NCBI RefSeq assembly: GCF_036320965.1
Contig: NC_092250.1
Location: 8,651,737 to 8,715,736, forward strand
Direction of reading: 5' to 3'
Length of the DNA: 64,000 nucleotides
Source: Panulirus ornatus
Taxonomy: Eukaryota; Arthropoda; Malacostraca; Decapoda; Palinuridae
The notes below the pieces were generated by a model that was not told the DNA's origin, searched no databases, and worked only from the letters and a program-made list of their open reading frames with translations. This document shows positions 52,182 to 62,767 of the stretch, one piece after another. Each line of letters begins with the position of its first letter. Within the stretch, counting starts at the first letter, position 1. Position numbers and translations under genes: made by a program.

Positions 52182-53108
52182 TCATACCTCCATCTCTTCT
52201 TGACACCCTTTCATATCTTCTGCAGCAATCTCTCTAGCTCTACACAATCTGTTTCTAAAATCTGATACATACTTCAATAATCCAGGAGAATCACTCTTCC
52301 CTAACCATTTCTCGTTCAACATACTCAGTGGACCCCTTATTTCATGTCCATACACTAACTCAAATGGACTAAAACCTGTAGACTCGTGTACTGAATCTCT
52401 ATTGACAAACAATGCTAAAGGCAGACCCTCATCTCAGTCTACTGACAATTCCTCGCAATATATTCTCAAAGTATTTTTCAAAGTCTGATGGAATATCTCC
52501 ACAACTCCTTGGCTCTGTGGGTGATAAGCACTTGACATCTTATTTGTTACGTGTAACCCCTTTGGTAGTTTCTTAAACATTCCTAAAGTGAAATTACTTC
52601 CCTGGTCTGACTGTATAATTTCAGGCATACCCACCCAGGAGAAATATTTCACTAACTTTCTTACAATATTTTTAGAATGTATGCTACATGATGGTATTGT
52701 TTCTGGAAAACTGGTGTTTTAGGGAGAGGATCTACACAATAAATTACAATTCTCCTAAAATGTTTACAAAAAACAGGAATTGGCTGCAATGGTACTGGCT
52801 GTATAGTCTGGTTGGGTTTACCTACTCTCTGACATAATTCACAAGTCTACAGTACTTGGACACTTCTTTCTTCATATTTGGCCATAGAAATTAGTTAATA
52901 TTCTATCATTTGTCTTCCTAACTCCCAAATGTCCAAACAAACAAGAACAATGAGACAGAGCAGTTACATGTACCCCATAATTCTTTGGAACTACAGTTTG
53001 CTTTTTGACTGCCCAGTGATCAGATGCTGTAACATAAGCAGGCTTCCATTTTCTCATTAACACACCATTTTGTGCATGAAATCCAATTGACACATCACTC
53101 ATTTCCAT
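52182..53108 (-). pseudogene. Integrase of the left LTR element copy
   Basis: The - strand carries the zinc-binding region HCSCLFGHLGVRKTNDRIL (near 52930), the catalytic core with SDQGSNFT (second Asp) and SAYHPQSQGVVEIFHQ (Glu) at 52434-52652, and the C-terminal region VHESTGFSPFELVYGHEIRG with YVSDFRNRLCRAREIA at 52182-52412. In the first catalytic block, near 52720, the expected VDC-GPLPK reads VIYCVDPLPK, so the first catalytic Asp is replaced. A stop separates the core ORF (EELSVD) from the next block. It lies upstream of RT in transcription order. Confidence 0.87.
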
Positions 53109-53399
53109 TTCTAGCCGCTTTACTCCAACATTCTTTCAAACACTCATCATCCATCTGTAACTTAGTCAGTTCTTCCTTGTCCACAACAAAAAGTCTGGAA
53201 CTACATCAATTCTTAATCCCACAGTGCTCTTCTCACTTCCAATTTCTATTGTATTATTTTTAGTTACATACTTTTCATTAAATAATTCACCTAAATCTAA
53301 TCAAATTCTCCTCTCTTTAACATTGACCTGGTCACAACACAAACTGGTTAAACAATTTCAATACACTGTACATTACTATCAGTCTGATTCTCTACAGTT

Positions 53400-53830
53400 T
53401 TATCCGTTCATGTGGTTCACCTTTACAATAGTATCTACATCAAATGAATTACTGCTCATAATAGGCTCTGGGACTGATTTGTCAGTGAAATCATTCCCCA
53501 ATAGCATTTGTACTCCAGGCATAGGAAACTCCCCACATATCCCAACCTTTACACGGCCACTCACAAATCCACTCTCAAGATTTATATAACGCAATGGGAT
53601 AAGCTTGCCTAACCATAAACCTTTTACATATATTCTTTCCCCTAAGTAAGACTCTTTCAGAATTAAACTCTGACTTGCGCCAGTATCCCTCAATATCAAA
53701 ATTTTCTTAGGACTACCTTCACTTAATTTCAACCTTTTCTTCAGTAATACATGGCTCATAAACTGCACGCTTTGGTTTACCCACATTATACTCCTTACTT
53801 CTTATCTCGCTAATATCATGTTTCTGTTCC
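53400..53830 (-). pseudogene. Aspartic protease of the left LTR element copy
   Basis: A 128-codon frame at 53400-53786 with the active-site motif ILRDTGASQSLIL and the downstream MLLGNDF motif. This pair is typical of retrotransposon proteases of the group with LLGND elements. The frame is cut from the Gag end by a frameshift near 53790. Confidence 0.85.
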
Positions 53831-54119
53831 CAAGCAACATTTAATCTTATAGTCTTTGGTGGGTTTTGACCAAATTCTTCACATCCCAAACATTTCATTG
53901 GTGGTCTCTCCTGTCTACTAACATAAGGGTTATGACTAAACTGAAGTCTTGAATACCTGTATTGTGTATGTCTTTGGAATCTATTTCCTTCATTGTTTTG
54001 TGGTTCATAGTTATGTTAAACTTCCACATAATAATGCTGACTAGGCTGCTGAACATTTGAATAATGGATATTTATAAGGCTTGTCACAATTCTGTCTATT
54101 GTTCTGTCTTATCATACTT

Positions 54120-54850
54120 TGTTTACATGTTATTTCTTAACGTATTTGTTAGCTCTTCTAACCGGTCAGCCACCCTGGCTGCTTCCGTCACAGTTTTCAC
54201 TCCACTCTTGCATATTTCATAATATATTTCAGGTTGTAGCCACTTTTGCTCCTCCAGTGTCACTACTTTTCCCGACTTACACCATCTATCAAATGTCATT
54301 CCACATTCTCCAGATGAGTTTGTCCGCTAGTTTTCTTGACATCCCTAAACCTTCTGTATACTTCTGCGTCCAATGCCCCAGTTTTTAATGCTGCTTCCTT
54401 AACGGCTTTATAATCTACTGATTCCATTAAACTGAGACATGCATACGCCTCTCTAGCCTTACCCTTAAATTTACTCTTCACCAACATAGCTCAGTCAATT
54501 TCATCCCATTCTTTAAGAGCCGCAAGTTTTTCAAACTGAATAAAGAAATCCTCACCTTCTTTGTCCATAAACTCAGGTAACTGACTTATTCTATCATCTT
54601 TTTCCCAATTATTTTCCTTGAACCTCTCCTTTCTTCTATTTCCAGTTGTCTAAGCCTTACTTCTTTATCAGCCTGAATTCTTTGTTTTTCTGTTTCAGCA
54701 TGTATTCTCTCCTTTTCAGCCTCTATTTGTATTTTCATAGGTACAAATTCTAATCTCAATTTCTCCATTGCAACTTTTTCACTACTGTCAACATCTTGAG
54801 GTTTCTTCAGTATTCATAAGGACACGAACTGGGCAATCAGTTCTCTCTGC
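54120..54850 (-). pseudogene. Gag of the left LTR element copy
   Basis: An N-terminal charged helix (EKLRLEFVPMKIQIEAEKER ... RLRQLEIEERRGS, 54586-54768) is followed by a capsid segment KSKFKGKAREAYACLSL ... AEVYRRFRDVKKTSGQTHLE (54296-54487) of SCAN-like retrotransposon Gag type. A 9-bp deletion relative to the right copy removes the codons after THLE. Stops separate the blocks. Confidence 0.8.
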
Positions 54851-55184
54851 ATGTCACTTTTGACATGTGTCAGCAGAGAAATTCCAATAATTAACTCCCA
54901 CCTGGTTCAGTTCATCTTTATTACACTGGTACAGAAAATATATATCCTGGGTTCCAATAAACTTCTTAACATTATTTACCATGTTTAAACACACTATATT
55001 TTCAAGTATAAACACTTACTTGACTCGTAGAGTACGAATCCACAACACTTCGGCCAGCTTGAATTACTTGGTTTCACAATTTCAGCTCCCTGGACTGTGT
55101 TCACGTATTCATATCCTGGACAGCAGGCTTCCACATTTTCAGCTCCAGACAGTAGGTTTCACAGTTCAAAATGACGGGCACCCA

Positions 55185-55601
55185 TGTTACGTTCTGGCTC
55201 CACCCCTTACACATTAAATGGTGTATAATCAGCCCATAGGCCCACTAGAATAGATAACTCTGAAATAACAGCTTCTGTTAACAAAGAGTTGGGCTAGGCA
55301 CAGATTCCCTTACCATCTGGCTAACATCTGACAGCTGACGGCTGTAATGAGATACCTAATTTTCCCTTCATCTCAAGTCAGTCAAATACCAGACACGGAT
55401 AGAAATCTATATGAATATATCTATACTAGCAAAATAAACATGGCTGTCTAGTAACATAAATGATACAATTTATCTTGATACATAAATCTCTCTTGATATT
55501 ACTTTACTTGATATTGCTCTGGCAAATTCACTGGCCTTACTTATATAACACAAGGGTTTGAAATGACTGAGTTGTGTACAGATTACATAATACATTTACC
55601 A
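55185..55601 (-). repeat. LTR 2 (shared by both element copies)
   Basis: A 417-bp LTR. It differs from LTR 3 at about three or four positions by eye. It acts as the right LTR of the left copy and the left LTR of the right copy. The primer site next to it (right before 55185) is degenerate: it reads TGGGTGCCCGTC with several bases lost. Confidence 0.9.
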
Positions 55602-56445
55602 AAATCACTTGCATCTACATACAATTTGAATGATTTATCATAATTTGGAGTAGAAAGTATGGATGTACATACAAATATCTGTTTCAGTTTCTTAAAGGCC
55701 TCATCACAATGATCACTCCATACAAATTTGACTTTGACAATATTTTGGTTAATGGTAAAGCAATGATTGAAAAATTCTTACAAAACCTACGATGATATCC
55801 AGCCATACCCTGAAATCTCAACAATGCTTTCTTATTTGAAGGTGCTGGAAATTCTACGATACTCTCTATCTTAGCAGTGATTGGTTTTACACATCCTTTA
55901 CCAACAACATAACCTAAATATTCTACAGTTGCTCTAGCAAATTAACTCTTCACAAGGTTTACCATCAAATTTGCTTTGTCCAACCTATTAAACACTTCTC
56001 TCACTAGATACATATGTTCTCAAGTTTTGGAATACAATACTATATCATCTTTATATACAGAACAGTCTTTAACATCACACAGTACTTGGTTTGCTGATCT
56101 TTGGAAAGCACTACTACTGTTTTTCATACCAAAAGGCATCACTTTATACTGATACAAACCATCCTTTGCTTTTTCAGTCAAAGGTACTTCCCAATGCCCT
56201 TTCAATACGTCTAAGTTACAAATTTAGCATCTGTCTGATCAATATAAACATCTACGCTTGGAATTGGATACGAGTCAGCTTTAGTTATCTTATTTACCTT
56301 TCTGAAATCAGTTCAAAATTTGTAGGAAATACCATCAGGTGTAGTTATTGACATACAAGATGAACTCCAAGGACTAATACTTTTTTCAATCAGATCATTA
56401 TCAAGCATATACTGTACTTCTTTTCTCATTATCTCCCTCATTTTA
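55602..56445 (-). pseudogene. Reverse transcriptase of the right LTR element copy, RNase H missing
   Basis: It repeats the left copy almost base for base: SPWSSSC, DFRKVN, HWEVPLTEKAKDGLYQYKVM, PFGMKNSSSAFQRSANQV, VYKDDIVLYS. The same stops after YKF and FVT, the same missing segment, and the same loss of RNase H at LYVDASDF / LTR edge are present. Shared lesions show that the two copies derive from one already defective element. Confidence 0.85.
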
Positions 56446-56966
56446 GGGTTCACTCTACAAGGGTGCAGCTTGATAGGTGTTGCATCGTCAATTTCGACGT
56501 CATGCAGAATACATCAGTTCTCTTAGGAACATCAGAAAACAAACACCTAAACTCATTCATTATTTGTATGATCTCATCTCTTCTCTCGGTTTCTATGAAA
56601 TCGAGCTTCTTTTTCAAATGATCTAACACATCTGAATTTTTTTACAATTTGTCTTCACATCTCTCCACTTTACATTCTCATTTCCATCCACATCCTCTGC
56701 GTCATCAAACATAACATGCACAATACACATTTGCAACCTTATCCTTTGCAGAATTTCTATTATGATAAGGTTTCATCACGTTTATGTGACACAATTGGCG
56801 TGGCTTGCGTCTTTCTGGAGGATTCACAATGTAGTTCAAATCATCCACTCTTTTTCAGTAACCCAAGGACCATGAAATCTTGCTCTCAGAGTATTTCCTG
56901 TCTAAGGCAATAATACCAACACTCGATCACCTGGTTGAACTCTCTGCTTCTAGATTTCTTGTCATA

Positions 56967-57893
56967 TCAAACCTCCATCTCTTCTTGACACCCTTTCATA
57001 TCTTCTGCAGCAATCTCTCTAGCTCTACACAATCTGTTTCTAAAATCTGATACATACTCCAATAATCCAGGAGAATCACTCTTCCCTAACCATTTCTCGT
57101 TCAACATACTCAATGGACCCCTTATTTCATGTCCATACACTAACGCAAATGGACTAAAACCTGTAGACTCGTGTACTGAATCTCTATTGACAAACAATGC
57201 TAAAGGCAGACCCTCATCTCAGTCTACTGACAATTCCTCGCAATATATTCTCAAAGTATTTTTCAAATTCTGATGGAATATCTCCACAACTCCTTGGCTC
57301 TGTGGGTGATAAGCACTTGACATCTTATTTGTTACGTGTAACCCCTTTGGTAGTTTCTTAAACATTCCTAAAGTGAAATTACTTCCCTGGTCTGACTGTA
57401 TAATTTCAGGCATACCCACCCAGGAGAAATATTTCACTAACTTTCTTACAATATTTTTAGAATGTATGCTACATGATGGTATTGTTTCTGGAAAACTGGT
57501 GTTTTAGGGAGAGGATCTACACAATAAATTACAATTCTCCTAAAATGTTTACAAAAAACAGGAATTGGCTGCAATGGTACTGGCTGTATAGTCTGGTTGG
57601 GTTTACCTACTCTCTGACATAATTCACAAGTCTACAGTACTTGGACACTTCTTTCTTCATATTTGGCCATAGAAATTAGTTAATATTCTATCATTTGTCT
57701 TCCTAACTCCCAAATGTCCAAACAAACAAGAACAATGAGACAGAGCAGTTACATGTACCCCATAATTCTTTGGAACTACAGTTTGCTTTTTGACTGCCCA
57801 GTGATCAGATGCTGTAACATAAGCAGGCTTCCATTTTCTCATTAACACACCATTTTGTGCATGAAATCCAATTGACACATCACTCATTTCCAT
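56967..57893 (-). pseudogene. Integrase of the right LTR element copy
   Basis: Zinc-binding region (57657-57893, CSCLFGHLGVRKTNDRI), core (57219-57437, SDQGSNFT and YHPQSQGVVEIFHQ) and C-terminal region (56967-57197, FVNRDSVHESTGFSPFALVYG). The first Asp is lost as in the left copy. Differences from the left copy are single substitutions, such as E to A in FSPFALVYG. Confidence 0.87.
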
Positions 57894-58184
57894 TTCTAGC
57901 CGCTTTACTCCAACATTCTTTCAAACACTCATCATCCATCTGTAACTTAGTCAGTTCTTCCTTGTCCACAACAAAAAATCTGGAACTACATCAATTCTTA
58001 ATCCCACAGTGCTCTTCTCACTTCCAATTTCTATTGTATTATTTTTAGTTACATACTTTTCATTAAATAATTCACCTAAATCTAATCAAATTCTCCTCTC
58101 TTTAACATTGACCTGGTCACAACACAAACTGGTTAAACAATTTCAATACACTGTACATTACTATCAGTCTGATTCTCTACAGTT

Positions 58185-58610
58185 TTATCCGTTCATGTGG
58201 TTCACCTTTACAATAGTATCTACATCAAATGAATTACTGCTCATAATAGGCTCTGGGACTGATTTGTCAGTGAAATCATTCCCCAATAGCATGTGTACTC
58301 CAGGCATAGGAAACTCCCCACATATCCCAACCTTTACACGGCCACTCACAAATCCACTCTCAAGATTTATATAACGCAATGGGATAAGCTTGCCTAACCA
58401 TAAACCTTTTACATATATTCTTTCCCCTAAGTAAGACTCTTTCAGAATTAAACTCTGACTTGCACCAGTATCCCTCAATATCAAAATTTTCTTAGGACTA
58501 CCTTCACTTAATTTCAACCTTTTCTTCAGTAATACATGGCTCATAAACTGCACGCTTTGGTTTACCCACATTATACTCCTTACTTCTTATCTCGCTAATA
58601 TCATGTTTCT
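58185..58610 (-). pseudogene. Aspartic protease of the right LTR element copy, after a zinc-knuckle remnant
   Basis: The 128-codon frame (58185-58571) has ILRDTGASQSLIL and MLLGNDF. Just upstream, near 58680, MKCLGCEEFGQN is the remnant of a CCHC zinc knuckle at the Gag end. The knuckle and protease are in different frames. Confidence 0.83.
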
Positions 58611-58900
58611 GTTCCCAAGCAACATTTAATCTTACAGTCTTTGGTGAGTTTTGACCAAATTCTTCACATCCCAAACATTTCATTGGTGGTCTCTCCTGTC
58701 TACTAACATAAGGGTTATGACTAAACTGAAGTCTTGAATACCTGTATTGTGTATGTCTTTGGAATCTATTTCCTTCATTGTTTTGTGGTTCATAGTTATG
58801 TTAAACTTCCACATAATAATGCTGACTAGGCTGCTGAACATTTGAATATTAATAAGGCTTGTCATAATTCTGTCTATTGTTCTGTCTTATCATACTTTGT

Positions 58901-59802
58901 TTACATGTTATTTCTTAACGTATTTGTTAGCTCTTCTAACCGGTCAGCCATCCTGGCTGCTTCCGTCACAGTTTTCACTCCACTCTTGCATATTTCATAA
59001 TATATTTCAGGTTGTAGCCACTTTTGCTCCTCCAGTGTCACTACTTTTCCCGACTTACACCATCTATCAAATGTCATTCCACATTCTCTAGCCATCTCCA
59101 GATGAGTTTGTCCGCTAGTTTTCTTGACATCCCTAAACCTTCTGTATGCTTCTGCGTCCAATGCCACAGTTTTTAATGCTGCTTCCTTAACGGCTTTATA
59201 ATCTACTGATTCCATTAAACTGAGACATGCATACGCCTCTCTAGCCTTACCCTTAAATTTACTCTTCACCAACATTGCTCAGTCAATTTCATCCCATTCT
59301 TTAAGAGCCGCAAGTTTTTCAAACTGAATAAAGAAGTCCTCACCTTCTTTGTCCATAAACTCAGGTAACTGACTTATTCTATCATCTTTTTCCCAATTCT
59401 TTTCCTTGAACCTCTCCTTTCTTCTATTTCCAATTGTCTAAGCCTTACTTCTTTATCAGCCTGAATTCTCTGTTTTTCTGTTTCAGCATGTATTCTCTCC
59501 TTTTCAGCCTCTATTTGTATTTTCATAGGTTCAAATTCTAATCTCAATTTCTCCATTGCAACTTTTTCACTACTGTCAACATCTTGAGGTTTCTTCAGTA
59601 TTCATAAGGACACGAACTGGGCAATCAGTTCTCTCTGCATGTCACTTTTGACATGTGTCAGCAGAGAAATTCCATAATTAACTCCCACCTGGTTCAGCTC
59701 ATCTTTATTACACTGGTACAGAAAATGTATATCCTGGGTTCCAGTAAACTTCTTAACATTATTTACCATGTTTAAACACACTATATTTTCAAGTATAAAC
59801 AC
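58901..59802 (-). pseudogene. Gag of the right LTR element copy
   Basis: N-terminal block 59602-59802 (CNKDELNQVGVNYGISLL), charged coiled-coil-like block 59374-59556 (EKLRLEFEPMKIQIEAEKER), and capsid block 58901-59275 (KGKAREAYACLSLMESVDY, AEAYRRFRDVKKTSGQTHLE, RECGMTFDRWCKSGKV, VTEAARMADRLEEL). The capsid block is the SCAN-like Gag type. Two stops separate the blocks. It forms the structural particle protein in active relatives. Confidence 0.85.
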
Positions 59803-59957
59803 TTACTTGACTCGAAGAGTACGAATCCACAACACTTCGGCCAGCTTGAATTACTTGGTTTCACAATTTCAGCTCCCTGGACTGTGTTCACGTATTCATA
59901 TCCTGGACAGCAGGCTTCCACATTTTCAGCTCCAGACAGTAGGTTTCACAGTTCAAA

Positions 59958-59975
59958 ATCCCGGACGGGCCCCCA
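59958..59975 (-). other. Primer-binding site, tRNA-Pro type
   Basis: On the - strand, directly after the CGTAACA end of LTR 3, the sequence is TGGGGGCCCGTCCGGGAT. This differs at one base from the classical tRNA-Pro primer site TGGGGGCTCGTCCGGGAT. Its position, flush with the LTR, is correct for the 5' side of the right element copy. Confidence 0.8.
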
Positions 59976-60392
59976 TGTTACGTTCTGGCTCCACCCCTTA
60001 CACATTAAATGGTGTATAATCAGCCCATAGGCCCATTAGAATAGATAACTCTGAAATAACAGCTTCTGTTAACAAAGATTTGGGCTAGGCACAGATTCCC
60101 TTACCATCTGGCTAACATCTGACAGCTGACGGCTGTAATGAGATACCTAATTTTCCCTTCATCTCAAGTCAGTCAAATACCAGACACGGATAGAAATCTA
60201 TAAGAATATATCTATACTAGCAAAATAAACATGGCTGTCTAGTAACATAAATGATACAATTTATCTTGATACATAAATCTCTCTTGATATTACTTTACTT
60301 GATATTGCTCTGGCAAATTCACTGGCCTTACTTATATAACACAAGGGTTTGAAATGACTGAGTTGTGTACAGATTACATAATACATTTACCA
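59976..60392 (-). repeat. LTR 3
   Basis: A 417-bp LTR with TG...CA ends, nearly identical to LTR 2. In transcription order it is the 5' LTR of the right copy, followed by a well-kept primer site. Confidence 0.9.
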
Positions 60393-60535
60393 ACAGCTTT
60401 GTATCATATCTTCCTCTTATGGCCATTCCTGAGAGAAAGGCTTGACATTGGCCATCTTCCAGTTTAAATACAATTTCTCAAAGAAAACTGAATAAGTTAC
60501 TATGGGTAACTCTAACAATTATAGGTAAATAGGGG
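60393..60535. other. Short flank between two LTR elements
   Basis: AT-rich DNA. No feature recognised. Confidence 0.5.
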
Positions 60536-61395
60536 AGATGATGGCAGCGGTCCAACGATGACGTGGATGTGGTCGAAACGTTGGTCTGTCAGGGCGAAGT
60601 TCTGCAGCGGCGACTTGATGTGTCGCTGAATCTTGGAGGTTTGACAGGGAATGCACGCTTAGGTTTAGTTGCCGAACTGCTTGCGCTACCCATGCCGCAT
60701 GAACTGGGTCGCCATTAGTGCCTTTGTTGTCCGGATGGAAGGGTGAGCGAGGCCGCGAACCATGTCGAAAATCCGGTGGCGCAAGGCAACGGGGATGATG
60801 GGTCGCCCGAATCGCACATCCTCCAACACGAGGCCTGAGATGGCGCTGCCGTAGGCAGGCATCTCTTCATCCTCTTGTGCTGCCGCCAGGGCCGTGTAGT
60901 CGATACTTGTGGCAAAAGCATGGATGGACAACGCGTCTGCAACCTGGTTGCTCTTGCCGGAGATGTGCTGGACGCTGCCTTCGGTAGGACCAAGGATCGG
61001 ACAGTTTGGCAAAAGTTAACGTAAGTTGCTTGTGGTCGCTGAAGCCTGTGGAATCCCTGCCCTCGAGGAAGTACCGAAAATACCAAATGGCCAGATAGAG
61101 AGCGAAGAGCTCTCGGTCGAGAGCCCTCTACTTCTGTTCGGGAGGTCTCATGTGATGGCTGAAGTAGGCGAGGGGCAGCAAGCAGCCACTGATCAGTTGT
61201 TTCAGCACTCCGCCCTCGGTTGTGGCAGATGCGTCAACCGTTAGAGCTTTTGGTAAGTTACCCCATGGACGTACCATCATAGTTGCCTTTGCCAGCGGCT
61301 CCTTGGTATTGTCGAGCGCGGTCGTGGCCGCGTCGTTCCAAACGAGTTCTGTCGGCTTGTACGAAGGGTAACCTTGGCTGTGAGGAGCAGAAAAT
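60536..61395 (-). mobile_element. Conventional Ty3/gypsy fragment (RNase H to integrase)
   Basis: The - strand encodes, in order, LVWNDAATTALDNTKEPLAK and ALTVDASATTEGGVLKQLIS (RNase H, 61350-61180), VQHISGKSNQVADALS (RNase H end, near 60970), DYTALAAAQEDEEMPAY (near 60890), RIFDMVRGLAHPSIRTTKAL (integrase zinc region, near 60740), and CIPCQTSKIQRHIKSPLQNF with LTDQRFDHIHV (start of the integrase core, near 60590). RNase H precedes integrase, the usual gypsy order. GC content is clearly higher than in the neighbours. Stops and frameshifts are present and both ends are missing. Confidence 0.82.
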
Positions 61396-61834
61396 GATAG
61401 CAAAGCAAAGGTTCTTTCCACACCCTCCACTCTCTCCGACACATGCTGGCAGGAAAACCGATGACAAAAAAAAAAAAAGACTTGCAGGATCAATAAGCCT
61501 GAGGGGAATTTTTATAAGCAAGTCGTAAGATAGAATGAACATGAATATGCCATGAACCCCATTACCAACGACAAGCATCCCTTCACTTTTTTTGTTACAA
61601 AGACAGTACTAAGAGTAAACTTGAACCCCAGCCTCTCGACTTGTTCTTGATGTTGTAGAATGATGCCGTAATTCTTTATTACTCTTTCAAAGCAGGTGAC
61701 GAGTTAATGTGAGTATGATACCACACCATAGCCACGGAGAGATCTGTAGTAGAGAAGCTAGCAATATACAACACTGCGTTATGGTGACTAATTAAATGAA
61801 TTATTCAATACCGGAGAATGACAAGTAATGATCA
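61396..61834. other. Intron sequence without recognised features
   Basis: A poly(A)-type run at about 61467-61479 is the only landmark. No coding block seen. Confidence 0.5.
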
Positions 61835-62566
61835 TTCCTGATTTGAAGATTTTGCTCCGAACAGCATTTTCCGGGAGCTTATTCCATGCATCAATGATGT
61901 CATTGGAAAAAAAAAATATTTCGTACACTCCTGATTAACTTGGTGACCTCTAAGTTTTGCTCCATTACCTGTCGTCAATAATGCTGACGCTACTGTAATG
62001 TTCAATGCTGACGTTGTTGCATCGTTACGTATTTTGAAACAATCTATTTGCCCTAGAGACATCTTTTGCTTAGGGAGAACAAGTTTAATTCTCGCAGTCT
62101 TTTCTCATATGGTTTGTTACGCAAGGAGGGAATCGGTTTATTTGCTCTTCGCTGGACTGCTTCCAGTTTAAGAAGGTCTTTACGAAAGTGGGGGCCCAAA
62201 ACTGCACAGCATATGCGAGGTCTGGTCTAACTAGGCTTAGGTATAGTGGCAATATTGCATCCTTGCTTTTGTACGTAAAGTTTGTTTTTATAAATCCTAA
62301 CATCAGTTCATGATTTTTTTTTTCAGCTTTCCCACTTGCATCAACTGACATTTATTGACGTAAAATGGCATTTGCCATCTAATAAGCAATTGAATGGTTT
62401 TATCTAGAACCTCTTGTATTCTTAGCCTATCTTCTTCAGTTGATATGGCATTGCCGATCTTTCTGTGATCTGCAGATTTGGACACTAGGTTGTTTAGCCC
62501 CACGTCAATATCGTTAATGTATGTGATGGAAAGTATAGGTCCAGGTACGGATCCCTGGAAGCTCAA
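61835..62566 (-). mobile_element. CR1-like LINE fragment (RT second half)
   Basis: The - strand gives QGSVPGPILSITYINDIDVG, LNNLVSKSADHRKIGNAIST (the SADH position is the catalytic box, usually FADD, here altered), IRWQMPFYVNKCQLMQVG, LSLVRPDLAYAVQFWAP and, near 62060, MSLGQIDCFKI. Several frame changes. It stops about 115 bp before the third host exon. Confidence 0.75.
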
Positions 62567-62681
62567 CTAGTGACGGGTGACCACGGTGATGCTTCCCCGT
62601 TCATTATTACTGCTTCCAAAATCGTTCTTGTCAGAGCTTTATCTAAACAGTGAATGTCATTACTCCTTTTCCTGCCGACAG

Positions 62682-62767
62682 CCGTGGGATGGAACCCAGA
62701 TGTTTGTGGGAGAGATTCAGGCCAAGCGTGGAGAGATCGCCCTTACCAGGTTCTTCCAGCATGGCAG
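62682..62767 (+). CDS. S9-family serine peptidase, internal exon (short)
   Basis: An 86-bp exon: PWDGTQMFVGEIQAKRGEIA then LTRFFQHG plus two bases of a split codon. PWDGT directly after HP-M is the conserved continuation in this family, which fixes the junction with the exon at 25197-25400. The 3' splice site is CCTTTTCCTGCCGACAG ending at 62681. The 5' splice site is GGCAG/GTGAGG at 62767/62768. The exon ends in phase 2. The next exon is not visible before the window end. The 5' splice site is also the first unit of the minisatellite that follows. Confidence 0.9.

Larger units (their letters stand above)
50457..60392 (-). mobile_element. Tandem Ty3/gypsy-type LTR retrotransposon with Gmr1-type domain order
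   Basis: Three direct LTRs (50457-50816, 55185-55601, 59976-60392) enclose two internal regions of 4368 and 4374 bp. All coding blocks are on the - strand. In transcription order they are gag, protease, integrase, reverse transcriptase. Sequence similarity is Ty3/gypsy, but integrase before RT is the copia-like order known for Gmr1-type elements. RNase H is cut after its first few residues, exactly at the LTR edge, in both copies. LTRs start TG and end CA on both strands. The outer flanks (GATGA and ACAGC) do not match, so there is no target duplication. Confidence 0.9.

Noticed and set aside
53072..53589. Plus-strand ORFs across the LTR element (53072-53263, 53224-53589 and their copies at 57857-58374)
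   Set aside because: They are opposite-strand shadows of the integrase and protease region, duplicated only because the element is duplicated.
50457..60392. Endogenous retrovirus with envelope
   Set aside because: No envelope-like ORF is found between RT and the LTR; the internal region ends in the truncated RNase H, so it is an LTR retrotransposon.
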